From assembly GCA_003439945.1 (NCBI GenBank), contig QVRM01007045.1, forward strand, positions 134,001 through 198,000: a stretch of DNA of 64,000 nucleotides, written 5' to 3'. The notes beneath the pieces are model-generated. The model was not told where the DNA came from. It searched no databases and was given only the letters and a program-made list of their open reading frames with translations. This document shows positions 15,430 through 28,437 of the stretch, one piece after another (the stretch's first letter is position 1; each line of letters begins with the position of its first letter). The stretch is from Dermanyssus gallinae (Eukaryota; Arthropoda; Arachnida; Mesostigmata; Dermanyssidae). Position numbers and translations under genes: made by a program.

Positions 15430-16115
15430 AAGTTTCTATGATAATTTGATACGTTCTGTGTATGCATTATACGCATAATAAGTTGTACGTAGTTCGCTTT
15501 GCTGTATACTCGATGAGATAAAAATTTGGCCGGCTGGACGACAGGACCACATGCATTGATGATGCATGAATGGGTGCGTGAAAATGATGCTTGTTTACAG
15601 TACCATATAATAACAACAGAATCAACAACAACTGTACTAACAATGACGGCGATGACATCTATGGGGTGGCCGCTCTTGTACCCGAGGTACTTATCCGTTG
15701 TTGCCTGCGTCTGTTGATGCGTCTAGCTGTGGAGTTTCGTCTTCCCCAGCGGATTGAAGAAGAAGATGGATCTTGCCCAGTGCACTAGAGAGGGGCTCGT
15801 TCGTGACTGGCAAATCGAGGCGAGACAGCAAAGCGAGTATCGACAGAGACGAAATAAACACGAACAGGGAGATAAACGCTCGAGAGCATTTCACGCGTTT
15901 AGCTGTATCTTTTTTTTTATACAAACATCGCACCAATCGATCACTGTTTGATGCCTGCAGCTGCGATCGGTGCCCAACTAAGTGCATTACTATCATGCAT
16001 ATGGCAATGGTAATGATGATGATTATAAGTAGTAGTAGTAGTTAGTAATAGTATTAGTAGTTACCGACGTTTACCAAGTCTATCGTTTCGATGGACTGGC
16101 CGCAGGCCGTATATA

Positions 16116-16189
<74 letters not shown>

Positions 16190-16699
16190 TAAAATCGATA
16201 CGTCTATTTTCCTACTATACTTGTTGTTGTTGTTAATATTGTTGTTGTCATCGTCTTGCCTGCTGTCGATTCTACTGGCGTTTGTTAAAGCTACTGTTGT
16301 TGACCAAAACACACAGCAACAATGGTGACGCGATGATAATTCGCGTGCGGTTGCTGCCGTTGTAACTACTATTGTTGTTGCCGTTACAGATACTCGATGC
16401 TCTGCTGCAGCAGAACTTACCGTTGCACTTACCGGCTGCATTTTGTGAAAATTACATCCGACGAGCAAGCTGAACAGGATACATTCTGAACACCCTGGTT
16501 ACTATTTTTTTTTTCTCGGCACAACTAAACCATCATTGTCAACTGCTCTACCCCTACCGTAGCTACACATCTGGTAATGAAATAATTTTCCAAAGAAAAC
16601 TTCCGCTTTTCGCTGAAACACGCCAGGTATGCATATTCATAGCATGACGCGCGCTGGTGATGACGACGTAATCAAATATGCTGTAATATTTTGTAATGC
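11091..16699. other. No gene seen; many (TA)n arrays
   Basis: (TA)n arrays lie at about 11,088-11,110, 11,360-11,391, 12,239-12,281, 12,605-12,629, 14,890-14,911 and 16,111-16,186. A degenerate TA/CTAT tract fills about 15,200-15,426. A short ATAATTGAAATTGTA tandem repeat lies near 14,695-14,760. The frames at 13,930-14,319 and 16,061-16,468 are low-complexity. I see no exon-like sequence. Confidence 0.5.
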
Positions 16700-17100
<401 letters not shown>

Positions 17101-17940
17101 CGGGATCGCAAAAAGTCAATACTCTGATTCGAAAGAGAACATATGTGATGACGATTATTATTATTATTATTATTATTCGTACGCGCGTTAGTCGTATCTT
17201 CAGCACAGCCGTAGATAGATAGGCCGCCGCCGCCGCCGCCGCTGCTGCTGCCGCGGCTGGCCCGCTGTTAAGAATCACCAGCGGAAACGTCGCGGAAACG
17301 CGCCGCTAGTCAGAAAATAAGTAAGTCGACGTCGCTTGCTCTGTATGTAATCGCTTGCCTAGGGACTGGTTGGCCCTTCTGTCTGTCTGTCTATCTGTCT
17401 GTCTGCCTATCTGCCTGCCTGCTCTCGTAACCAGTTTCGATTCGTAACGTGCCGCGCAATGACTCACAGTACCACCGCAAACGCTAGTTCTGGCGAATTA
17501 TCTTAGTATGTTGTTATTGTCGCCGCTTACGCCGCAGAGCACGCGATTGCCTATCGCGTGCTGGTGCGACACGGCTTTTAATGCCTTTACGCTGCTGCAG
17601 CTGTTGCTGCTGCCGCTGTGCGCGGAGATGGAGGTGGTGATGATTCACGTCCATCAAACGGTGTAAGAACGGCAAGTGGGCTTCTCGTCGAGGGCCCCCT
17701 CGTTCGAGCCACTGCAAGCCACTGTCGCCACAGCCAACCGTCGCTGCCGGCCGGCCGGCGCCAACTCCTCCACCGTCTTCTCTGCGTCGCGCTGCTGAGT
17801 GCCTAGGGAATTATTGGCTTGAATTGGGCAGATTTTCAGCAGAGAAGCGTCATGACAAAGATCGATTGATGCTTACCTACTGCGTACGTAGCCTCGGTAG
17901 GTACGTGAGTATGGCCAAATATGCATGCTGCAAACTGCAG
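17101..17940. other. No gene seen; GC-rich low complexity
   Basis: It contains (ATT)n at 17,157-17,177, a (GCC)n-like run near 17,222-17,252 and a CTGT-rich tract at about 17,378-17,425. The short open frames have no recognisable domain. Confidence 0.4.
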
Positions 17941-18520
17941 AGTTGATTTACATTTACTTCAATATCACTTCAACGCGTAAGCTTAAATTTACTTTAATAT
18001 CCTCAGCGTGTAGGCTTCGGTATACTTTAATATCACAGCGCGTAAGTTTACGTATACTTCAATGTCACAGCGCGTAAGTGTACGTATACTTCAATATCAC
18101 AGCGCGTAAGTTTACGTATACGTCAATATTACAGCGCGTAAGTTTTCATGATAGTCCAATATCACAGCGCGTAAGTTTACATGATACTTCATTATCACGG
18201 CGCGTACGTCTTCATGATACTCCAATATCGCAGCGCGTAAGTTTAATTACGCTTAAATGTCATTGTGTGCGTTTACATATGCTGCTACAGTGAGACAGCG
18301 TAAATGATTTAATATATTTTAGCATCACAGCGTAAGTCTAAATATATTTCAATATCACAGCGTAAACTGAAATATATCTCAGCATCACAGCGTAAACTTA
18401 AATATATCCTAGCTTCACAGCGTAAGTTTAAATATGCTTTAATATTACAGCGTAAACCTAAATATATATCAGCATCACAGCGTAAGTTTAAATTTAATAC
18501 CACAGCGTAAGTTTAACTCT
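17941..18520. repeat. Minisatellite with 32-bp then 30-bp units
   Basis: The core is cacagcg(cg)taagt followed by an A/T-rich spacer. In the left block (to about 18,260) units are 32 bp and carry the doubled cgcg. In the right block (about 18,320-18,520) units are 30 bp, having lost two bases of that core. Because 30 is a multiple of three, the minus strand of the right block reads as six decapeptide repeats (consensus LRCDAEIYLN-like) from 18,503 to 18,309. There is no evidence that this is expressed. Confidence 0.9.
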
Positions 18521-19237
18521 ACATCACTACAATCACTCACCGGGAGGTCGTCGTTCTCATCGGTAGCGAGCCGGTATCTCATCTGCCACCGGCGAGAACC
18601 TTGATCAAACAGTATCTGCTTTGGGTATGACCTGAACCCCAATGTCCTCCGTCACGGCCACGAGATCTTCGTGCCCAGCTCCTTACAAAAGATGGTGGTG
18701 GTGGCAACGGCGGTGGCAACATGTCCTACAACACCCACCGTCTTAGTTTTAGCATCGTGTTAACAGATACCTTCCCTCTTCACCCCGAATTCTCCTGCAA
18801 TTTTGTCGCCATTCTGTAATACGAATCACTCTATACTAACGAAGAGTAATTACTTGTGTGTAATTGTTTTTGTTCGTCGCAAACAAATTATCACGAAACC
18901 ATGTGTTCTATATGATTATAAAGTATATATTTATTGTATTGATTTATTTTATGTCCAATAAAGAATATGTTAAAAAGTCCCTTCAAATTGATTTTTCATT
19001 TTCTATTTGGCAATGTTGCCTTTTGTTAATATTATCGATGTGTTGTTTTTTTATTAGCGTATATAGAGAAGAAAGAATAGGACTATTGCCGGAGTTCACC
19101 GTATGCTTGCTTCTGTGTAAATACTCTCATAACAAGCATTAATTTTGCGTTGACTAACTTAGTTGGAGAATATATAAGCTGATTTTAGAACTTCGCTCTC
19201 TTTGATGTGCCCAGACATAGAATATAAATATGTGACA

Positions 19238-19282
<45 letters not shown>

Positions 19283-19589
19283 GGACCTAGAAGCGCTTTC
19301 TGCGGGGTTCTCTCCAAGGTCTTAATGCTCGGCTGAAATCCTTCTAAACAAAGGTAAGAGTGAGTGTAGCCACCGAAATCGCTTCGTTAACCTAAGTTTA
19401 CCTTAGGTTCAATTACCCTAGCTGACCCACTAACAAAGTAGTTCGAACGCGGTGCAAAAGCTCAAATAGCGGACCACATTCACCTTGTTATCGTCAAGCC
19501 ACTGTGGCTTTTGTGTGACTAGATAAACCGAGCTAAGTGAGTTCTTAGTACTTGAGATAAGCACATTTATCGAACGACGACTGCGGGTG
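18521..19589. other. Mostly unassigned; weak exon candidate and (TA)n array
   Basis: On the minus strand, about 18,640 down to 18,537, an open frame reads FDQGSRRWQMRYRLATDEN... and is followed by GTGAGT, a consensus 5' splice donor. No convincing acceptor with a polypyrimidine tract is visible, and a TGA lies upstream in the same frame, so this is only a candidate exon. A (TA)n array lies at 19,242-19,279. Confidence 0.2.
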
Positions 19590-20110
19590 TGGGCGATGCA
19601 GTAACCGTTGGTGTTTTCTCAGATAACTCTAAGGCCGTCTGTTTTCTAGCATTATTATGGCATTCTACTCTTAAGCATTACGAGCATCGCGTAATGCTCT
19701 TAAGCATTATGTCTCACTCTGATGTCGGCGATAGCTTTTGTGAATGGTTTGCATCATCGGTCGAAAGGGCAGGACCATTTAGGCCCGGTTTGAAAAGACG
19801 TTGTCTAATCGTGCAGACATACCCGTAAGTACATGCAGGTGTCCCGCAAGGGCTGGTACTGGATCCGTTCTGTTTCATCTTGAGTTTGAACATCATCAGG
19901 TTCTCGGTGAGTGCATCTCATTCGTCGAGTGTGGGTATCAGTTGCCGATGATACATCAGTGGAATTAGGCTTTTTTTAAAAGAGCTCGGAAGACAGAACG
20001 ACATCATGGGGATCAATGGAGCACTAGAAAGAATCTCGGATGCGTTCGACTCTCCATAGAGCAAAACGAAGCTGCATCCCTTAAGATGTTCCCAGTCCAG
20101 CGTTAGAGGG
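19590..20110 (+). pseudogene. Decayed LINE reverse transcriptase fragment
   Basis: The order of RT motifs is preserved although frames are broken. Motif A reads VFSDNSKAV, keeping the catalytic Asp. A palm segment follows (CEWFASSVERAGP). Motif B is GVPQGLVLDPFCFIL (canonical GVPQGSVLGPLLFIL), and motif C reads VADDTSVEL (canonical YADD). Downstream in another frame comes ERISDAFDSP.SKTKLHPL, typical of the segment after motif C. There are several stops and at least one frameshift. It is a dead fragment of a CR1/Jockey-like element. No endonuclease is visible upstream, so it was probably 5' truncated. Confidence 0.65.
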
Positions 20111-21117
20111 AATGAGGTTGAACCTCAAAAGGCTGCAGAAATAATAGAAACGGCAATAGCGAGAGCCGACGGCAAAATTCAACTGTGTCAAATCCTATGG
20201 GCGAAGTGTTACAATAACAACAACAAAGACGACAGCAACAACAACAACAGTAGCACAAAGACAGCAATAAATGTTGTTGGTAGAAAAACAGCAGACACAT
20301 AGCTCACAAAATCGAAACCTTAACTCTTAATTGCAAAACTTACATACGGAAGTGGCGAATGAAGTCACCACTATTTTGACAAACGTGAGGTTTTCCTTGT
20401 ATACGCCTAGAGTTCGAGTTAGAGACAACGGGCTCTCGGACAAGTTCAGCGAATAGTAAGCAACACGCATTGCCATCGACGAACTGCCGATGCCCTGCTG
20501 ATAACGTGCCACACACAGATTGCGGCTAGATCACGTAACGTGTTTACATTTCTTAATCAGTACGCGTGCATCAGTAAGCACGGGCTATTCATTGTGTTCG
20601 AGTAAGCCTTCCAAGAAACAACAAGCGCGTGAGCAGACGTGAGTTCTTATGGTTCTCTACCTCTCTGCGTCGTTTTGTTGTTGTTGTTGTCGTCGTTGTT
20701 GTTGTTGTTGTTGCTGTTGTTGTTGTCGCGCATGTCGGCTCATGACGCTCTATGACTGTATCGTCGGGCTATATGACGGAGGCTGACAGCGGCTGTTTAT
20801 GGCAATAACGGAAGAACGCCATGCAACACGCATTGGCTGACATGCGCATGATTCCAGAGTAGCAGCTAAACAGCACAGTTGCAGTCGTAGTCGTGATCAG
20901 TCAACACAGCGCAGAAGTAGGACTTTGTTATCATGCCCATTCGAATACTTACTTAAAGTACTCACTGATGTTTACAATTTTAGGCCATTTCGAATTAATA
21001 TTCTGTAGCAGCTTCTGAATATATCTCACCTCATTCATTCGTATATTACTTCACTATGCAACGTAACAGGTGGGATTTTAGATAACGTCAAATTTGCCTA
21101 TGCGTACACAGACATTC

Positions 21118-21162
<45 letters not shown>

Positions 21163-21191
21163 AAAAATATATATATATATAAATATTTATA

Positions 21192-21236
<45 letters not shown>

Positions 21237-21647
21237 GGTCGGTAGACAAAGTGTCAAACACATCAAATGTCACTACAACAACAGTTCGCTAGTTTGTCCC
21301 TAGTCTAATACTTAGAAGAACAAAAATATATATACATATTAACCCAGTTCCGGCAAGCCGCAGCGCAAGGACTCTAAAAGAGTGAAATCTACTTCGCCGT
21401 ATTGTGACCTGCGGATGGCGGCGTCAACAAAGACGCCATCACCGCCATCGTTTAAACAATATCAAATATTTTCATACTTTTCGAAATATGACGTTCATTG
21501 TTGTCGTCATCACCACGAATGAAGTCAGAACTCAAGTAAGAGGTGCTCAAGCTTGAAACGACTGCGATCTACTAGCCTCCGGGCTAAACGTTACTCGTTT
21601 TTACTTTTACCAGTTCACGCGTGTGTGTTCTTACGAGCATTGTTCTA
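20111..21647. other. No gene seen; (CAA)/(GTT) and (TA)n runs
   Basis: CAA-rich sequence lies near 20,215-20,280, (GTT)n near 20,675-20,740, and a large (TA)n cluster at 21,119-21,234. A bulged inverted repeat around gatggcggcgtc/gacgccatc lies near 21,413-21,450. Confidence 0.5.
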
Positions 21648-22936
21648 CAGGTAGTTCAATAAATTCTTAGAATGAAAACCAAGAATTTTCCAAATCATGT
21701 TTTTAAATTTATCTTATTCGATATACTCCCCGAGATGCTCAATACACTTTTCCCACCAAGATTTCAGAGCTTTTATACCTCTTAAGTAGAATTCCGCGTC
21801 TTTAGACTGAAAATAGGCATTGACAGCAGCCTTAACCTCTTCATTGCTGGAAAAACGCTCTCCACCGAGACTATTCTTCAAATGTTCGAAGAGGAAATAA
21901 TCAGAGGGGGCCAGGTCTGGAGAATAGGAAGGTTGTTCAATAAGTTCGAACCTCAGTTGGGCCAGTTTTGCCGATGCTTGCCGGGACTTGTGAGCAGGAG
22001 CATTGTCCTGGTGAAACAGGACAACCTTCTTCTGCAAAGCGGGCCGTTTCACGATGAGTTCTTGCTAAAGGCAGTCCAACAGTCTTGCATAATATTCTCC
22101 TGTGATCGTTTTACCGCTCTCAAGGTAGTCGACCAGCATTATTCTACGTTGGTCTTAAAAAACTGTAGCCATCACCTTTCCGGTCAATGCCGTTGTCCGC
22201 ACCCTCTTCGGAGGTCCTTCATCAGGTGCACACCATTGGCAAGATGCTTCTTGGGTCTCGGGAGTGTAGTGATGGGCCCAGCTTTCATCGACGGTCATGA
22301 CTCTGCGCCAAAAATCAGACGGATTGTTCGACATCTTGGCCAAATTTCGCTGTGAAGCGAAAACAGGCGCGTTTTTTTGGCCTTGGTTGAGCAAATGCGG
22401 CAGCCATTTTTCTCTGAGCTCTTTCATCTTCAAGTTTTCGTATAGGATAAAATGCACACTACCTAAACTAATTCCTAATGCCTCCGCTATCTCCTTAATG
22501 TTCATTCGCTTATCTGTGCCAACGATGTTTCGCACTTTCTCTATGTTTTCCTCATCAGTTGCCGTTTTTTGGCCTCCTGGACGTAGTTCATTCTCGGTGC
22601 TCCTGCGACCTCTTTTTAACACATTAATCCAGTTGAAAACAGTGGCAAAACATGGCGCAGAGTCACCGTTCGTCTCGTCCAACCCAATTTTTATTTGGGT
22701 CGCATTCCAACCTTTGAAATAAAAATGCTTGATAACCACTCGAAACTCTTTTTTCTTCATTTTTAAAATCACGCCGATACGTTGCACGGGAAAAGCTATC
22801 AAACGAAATCGCAACGGCCAATCACCATAATATTTTGAGTGCTAGCAGTCGAAAAGTTGCAGTTCCTAATAGCGGTGGAAGCGCGCCAAAATTCTAATTC
22901 TAAAAAGCTCATTCTAAGAACTTATTGAACTACCTG
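21648..22936 (-). mobile_element. Mariner transposon, complete but inactivated
   Basis: The 1,289-bp element has terminal inverted repeats that match over 28 bp with one mismatch (caggtagttcaataa(a/g)ttc... at each end). Both ends are flanked by the TA dinucleotide expected of mariner target duplication (21,646-21,647 and 22,937-22,938). Length, termini and the internal transposase gene all fit a Tc1/mariner element of the mariner branch. The transposase carries in-frame stops, so this copy cannot move itself. Confidence 0.95.
21714..22760 (-). pseudogene. Mariner transposase pseudogene
   Basis: Cut-and-paste transposase that would bind the element's inverted repeats and catalyse excision and integration at TA. 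The start is the ATG at 22,760 (MKKKEFRVVIKHFYFKG); the longer frame upstream begins at TTG. Helix-turn-helix DNA-binding segments occupy the first 120 residues or so (IKEIAEALGISLGSVHFIL), followed by a WLPHLL linker (family W-V-P-H-x-L). All three catalytic aspartates are present: TVDESWAHHY, LFHQDNAPAH and YSPDLAPSDYF, the last two 34 residues apart as in D,D34D mariners. It is interrupted by TAA at 22,157-22,155 and TAG at 22,067-22,065, both in the same frame, with no frameshift between the pieces. Full length would be about 350 residues, normal for the family. Confidence 0.92.
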
Positions 22937-22938
22937 TA

Positions 22939-23589
22939 TTTAGGAGGGAGCGTAAACATGAACCTGCCGATCTTGCTGGCATGATACCCACAAACAATCC
23001 TCTATCTTTCGAACTCTATACTTCTCTCTCGAAAGCCTTCTGACGAGCTGAGAGGCTTTCTAGCCGTCTGCTAATATTTAATTAACGTTTAGTATCCTTA
23101 GCATACACAAAGATGCAAACGTAAGACCCAATTTTTTGTCTTGCACTCTTGTTTCGACACATGTAGTGAAAAGAAAGATAAATTAATTAAAAAAAGAAAA
23201 AACTAAGAGATGATGGTGATGATGATGATTATTATTATTAGTACTATTATTATTGTCAAGTTGTAGTGCTCCTCTATGTATTTGTGTGATTGTGGCTACA
23301 GCCACCGACGAGCCTGTTCGCTAGCTTAGCGCTGTTTTTTTATAGAAAGCCACGTGCTGTACTATGGTGTATGTAACATACTTTTACAATAAGAATATTA
23401 CTACAGGTAATGCAAAACCCCTAGGTAGTGCGTATATACTCTCTTAATAATCTGATATTATAGGCAAGTGGAACCAGCAAGGGAAAGCAGTCCAGCCGTC
23501 GATTCACCCTGGATACTGAACAAAATCAATACTCCTTGATATCTAAAAAAATAGTGAAGCCTATCTGAAAAAACGGTGTAGCCATCTGA
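22939..23589. other. No gene seen
   Basis: AT-rich sequence with a short (GAT)(ATT) run near 23,210-23,255. I see no coding similarity. Confidence 0.5.
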
Positions 23590-25600
23590 AGAAAATGGTA
23601 CAGGGCTCGCCCACGTATCCAGTAGCGCAACTGCTAACGGTAAAACGGACTCCCCCGTATGCCATATGAGCAGCTCAGGGGAGGCTGATGACGTAAAATA
23701 GTGCGACGAACGCTATGCCCGTTTCAATTTTAAAGCGAGAGCTACTGCCCCGAAACCTAAAACTGGAAAGCTCCTGACATGCCAAGCTCTTGTAAAGATC
23801 CTTCTCAAGGATTATGAGTTCTAGTCTATTTAAGCAATTTTGCACATTTTTTGGGAGGCGAAAAGAACCACCACACGCACATGCAAGTCAAGCATCCTTA
23901 ATGGCATGACCATTTGCTAATTTTTCAACAAAGAAGAAGCCAAAATGGCGGACCTGCTGGTCTTTATGTTCACCCCATTCAGTGCCATGTGCCACCGCCC
24001 CGCTTTTTTGGTCGCCAGCTCAAAGCCGTGCCCTACCATCCAACCGTTTACCATTTCGTTGACTAATCGTACTTCTCCTTGTAGTCTGTGCATACTTCAC
24101 CTTGCTTTTTGTTATCCGTTGCATCAATAACAATCGACTCGGAGTAAGGTCTCAGTGGGCTCCATTTTAATGCAGACATCGGTTTCGCCTCCAAGAGTTT
24201 GGCAACCAGTATTCCGCTGCTTTTCTAGCCTGCACAAGGCTGACTTCATCTGTCATGTGCATAGTTGCCCTTTTTTCACTCTAATCCGCCTTTCATTCGC
24301 CGGTTATTGCTTTGCTTATTTAATCTTTTATTGTTCCTAAATCTTCAAAAACGATGTCGGAGTTTTTCTTTTTTGATTATCCCTACTATAAGCGTTCGTG
24401 TTGAGCTGCCACGTCCTCTGTGGCAGCCGGTTCATCCAGATCAGTTTCTTCTTGGCGGATCTTTAACATGTCAACTTTACTCAAGGCAAGCTCAGCCAGT
24501 TTTAGAGCTGTAAAGCAGAACTGAATCAATCAAATTAATCACATTCACATCCTTAGCGTTCTTCTTCTGAAGCAGGAGTGGCCTTACTTCCCCATCGGCT
24601 ACAATTCTGGTCTTCACTGGCCGTGTTTGCCGGTAGGCCTTCCACGACCATTTCTTGACTAGCTCCTTCCTAATCTGCTCAGAGTTTCCTGCTTTCTGAA
24701 GGTTCTTTTAAATTTGTCTATACATATTGCCATAACACCTTGCCTATACATATTGCCATAACACCTTGCTTCCTTCTCAGCCTGTTTTATTTTTTCAGGT
24801 GTACTTCGCTGGCTCACGGCTTTGTCAAGCATCTTTTTGTGCTTCTAGAGGTGTTTATTTAGTTAATCGATTAATAACAGTTGTTTTTCTATAGCAATCT
24901 GTTGGATTTTTTGTCAATTTCCTTTATTTAACTTCATTCGGAGCTTATTTAGATTTTCACCTTTGTCGTTCTCAGCGGAGAGCCCTCTTTTATTTTTAAT
25001 TCGCGGACAGACGAGGTTTACGAGCCTTTATTGCACCCTTTAAGCTCTCCTTTATAGACTTTGTGCCGTATTGAGGAGCTTGTCGACTTTTGTATCCCCA
25101 CCGGTGGCCTCAGCGTTTTCTTGCGTTTCGTACGCGTTGTTTATCTCCTGCTTTCGCTATTTATTTCTAATTTTAGTACAACTATATAGCGATTCGTTAC
25201 TGTCGCGGTCAGTTTTCTCCTCGGTTGTTGCTATTACAGACTGTTTATACTTCCTGCTTTTCTGCTTTTTGATCTGAAAGGTCGAGTTTCAAGCTTGTTC
25301 TCGTCGGTCACTCAGACAGGGACGTCACCCTAAATGGGCACTCTTTCCGCTTTTTTTCATTTTCTTATCTTTATTTAATAAGAAAGAAAACTTGCGTTAA
25401 CTCACACCCTTAACTTACTGGTTTGCTTCTTAGTAAGCAACCTTTTTATTGCAGTGTATTCCCTTTTGCTAATCTCGTCGCGGTGGTGCTTGTTTCACCT
25501 GATCAGCTTATTTATGTCGGTCTCCAAAAAGAAGACTTTTCAGAAATTCTTTAACCTCAAATGTATTCTCCGTAGATTTGTGTCCAACCCTTCTGTGGAA
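23590..25600 (-). pseudogene. Old decayed coding region, probably LINE ORF1 and RT remnants
   Basis: The minus strand is purine-rich and reads as protein-like sequence in shifting frames. From about 25,290 down to 24,700 it is Lys/Glu-rich and coiled-coil-like (EINNAYETQENAEATGGDTK; SVIATTEEKTDRDSNES; KHKKMLDKAVSQRSTPEKIK). Next, about 24,510-24,340, is an acidic stretch (LAELALSKVDMLKIRQEETD). At about 24,090-23,950 comes NEMVNGWMVGHGFELATKKA, which resembles the segment after motif C of R1/I-type RTs (W...HGL.LA..KTEA). Stops occur throughout. A TGA followed by an AATAAA at about 25,380 could be the 3' end of a separate unit to the right. A host pseudogene cannot be excluded for the Lys-rich part. 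Confidence 0.35.
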
Positions 25601-26610
25601 ACATTGTGGAGAAAGCTATCAGATACTGCAAACGGAATTACCGACTTCCCAACTCGGTACTGCTCTTCTGTCGATGTGACCAAGAATTCAGCTTTTTTGG
25701 CTTAATTCGAGAACTCAGCCTGCAGTGGCTCGACCGAAGTAACCAACACAGCTTTGTGCTAACAGTTAGTTGTCTATTTACAATACGCACTTTCGAGATT
25801 GCAAGATTTGGTTCTTCCTTAAGCCTGCGGTTGTTCACGTCCGTTAGAATTCGAGTGCAGTGCTTGATTTTGTGACCGAAAGTTTGTCACTATCGTTTTT
25901 TTAATGAATATTGTCTGTTTCATTCGCAATACTGTTTCACTGCACGTATTCATTTTTTTTGGGTCAAGGGGGCGGAGGTAGTGAGATCGCAAATTGCCCG
26001 GAATTTACACGCCGGAACCAGCGACGTGTATTGCGGTACTTTTTCGGGAGCGCTACAAAACGCTACGGGCTCACCCCGCTAATGCATATTATTGCCGTTT
26101 CCAGCACGCCTCCTTGTTTTCTAGTTCTGTTACTACGTGCCGTTCTAAAAGGCGTAAGGTAATCTCCGCTGGTGAGCATGTTATCTACCATGCGTTTGAA
26201 TACGTGTGGGCAATTCTTAAAAATATCTAGACCTGACCTTTTTCCTGGCTTTATGCGTTATGTCACAATTCTGATATTTTGTGCTGAGATCAATTAGCTC
26301 CATCAATTAGCCAGGTTTAAAGTCTCCCCAAAGAGCACCGGCTGCAAGCGAAGCCTTTGCGGGAAGGGCGCCGTTATATTTGGTCGGGCTACTTCTACTG
26401 CACGTTTATGCAATAACGTGTGTACGCATGTGCATAACGCTTGTGCATGAATAGATGGATTTATTACTCGTTTGACATGTATACCCTAATAAATATTCCA
26501 CCCTTTTATTGATTGAACTTATTGTTTGCTTGGCATGCACCTAAATACACATGTCACCCTTTCATATCAGTGGCGCTTACAGCGGCAGCATAAATGCACA
26601 TGTAAAGACA
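25601..26610. other. No gene recognised
   Basis: Moderately AT-rich sequence with little microsatellite content, probably a continuation of the old repeat ruin on its left. I see no motif I can name. Confidence 0.35.
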
Positions 26611-26792
26611 TATAGGGTTTCCATACAGCCGTTGTGGCAGCATTGTTGCTGACTCTCAGCGGTATGGTTTATCATCAATTCTGAATGAGCATTGCTCAAA
26701 GAAAATTCGATCACAACCAGGAATTGAACCGGCGGCACTTCGGTTGATGATAACCAGGACTAGCGCACTAGCCCTATAGACCACGCAGCCAC
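26611..26792 (-). mobile_element. SINE-B copy 2, truncated
   Basis: It matches the tRNA-like head and proximal body of SINE-B (shared blocks ctctcagcggtatggttta, tagcgcactag and gaccacgc), with a mutated B box (ggttcaattcc). The distal half of the element is missing and no clear target-site duplication is seen. Confidence 0.75.
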
Positions 26793-27155
26793 TGTATACA
26801 TACGTGCCTATTCACAGTAACATTTTACAACACGATATTGACTCTAAAATATGATATAAGTACACATTTTGTTACCTGATTTATATCATACGTATACTGG
26901 ATCGTCGGATTGTTAAATACTAGGCATATATGCGTCTATCATGTGTCAACTGAATTCTGATAATAAACACAAAATTATATTAAAATATTTGTATATATTT
27001 TTTGCTTACAACATTAAAATATATGTCTACAAGACGAAATAGAGGAGATGGCATCTCAGACACTACGACTTGTGAATTTGATTCCGAACGGCACGCTTTC
27101 GAATTGTTTTTCCTTAAGACTTGTAGATTTGGAAAATATTACCATTTTAATAAAA

Positions 27156-27189
<34 letters not shown>

Positions 27190-27878
27190 CACTATAATGT
27201 AGGTATATTTAGGTTTGCTTTTCTCGCAGCAATTATCACTATGGTATATTAAAAAATAAATGTATATATATATATATATAGGTTTGTAATATTTGTTGTA
27301 AATTTCAGTACCTTAGTTTGGAACTGTCAAGAACCATTCAAATCAGGGCGTGCTGTTTCCGGTTGTATAAATATTCTTTTCTGTTTGCCCTACATTTGTT
27401 AATTTTGCAGCACACAAATAAGTGTTTTTTTTCCAAATGAATACCCATGCCCTGGAGCCGACAACAAGCTTCACACACGACGATTGGTCCAGCGCCATAA
27501 TCAACACAGCCGTGCAGCCTTGTCGTGATAGTTTCTTTTTTGTGCTTCCTGCGCTCCTAAAACCTTGGTAACCCTATCTGTCTTATTGTTGCGGCTTTCT
27601 TTTGCCTTCGTATAATTAGGTCGTTTTCGTTTCCGTTAAACGCCTCTTAATCACTTTTTTTGTCACAATCTTGTTCCACCTGGCCTCCCAGGCCAAGTAT
27701 CCCAAAAGAAGCTGCATTCAGGCGAGCGGATATAACGCACGTGTATCCGCTCACATGCCGCCCGATAAGCGTTCGTTTGATTTCGTCGTAGTTCTTCTTT
27801 TATAGAATGACTGTAGCAATCAAAAGTAGGTTTGTTCGTACTGTAAATATTAAATATTGAATGTTGTTGTTGGTGTTG

Positions 27879-27909
<31 letters not shown>

Positions 27910-28361
27910 CGTCAATATGCCGCTGCCGTTGCTGTCGCTACCGCTGCTATTGTTTTCGTTGTTGTTGCTGCTGCTATTATTTGTATTAGTTCTGGCGATG
28001 TTGTTTGTTGTGAACGGTGTCCACTGTGGCATTGACCTTAATCTTTGGGCAAACTAGGAGACGTCTCGCTCGCTCGTTGGCTTTTGCAGGCTCGCCGCTC
28101 CCACTACTACTTCTACTACTACGACGACGTTCAAACAAATCGTGGCCCAGTTACGGCAGCTGGCCGGCTGTGTGGCTGGAGTCGCCGACTGGAGGTGATG
28201 AACGTAGCCCGAACAAGAGACGATGGATGGAAAAACGCAGCATAGCCGTAGCTACAGCACGAGATCAGCACGTCGTCAGACGTCAGCATTCGATTCGGTG
28301 CCTCACCTCAGTAGTGCGGCCAACCACCACCACTACCACCAACAACAACAACGACAACAGC

Positions 28362-28437
<76 letters not shown>

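Noticed and set aside
17941..18520. CRISPR-like array of direct repeats
   Set aside because: The units are head-to-tail minisatellite repeats without unique spacers, in eukaryotic DNA.
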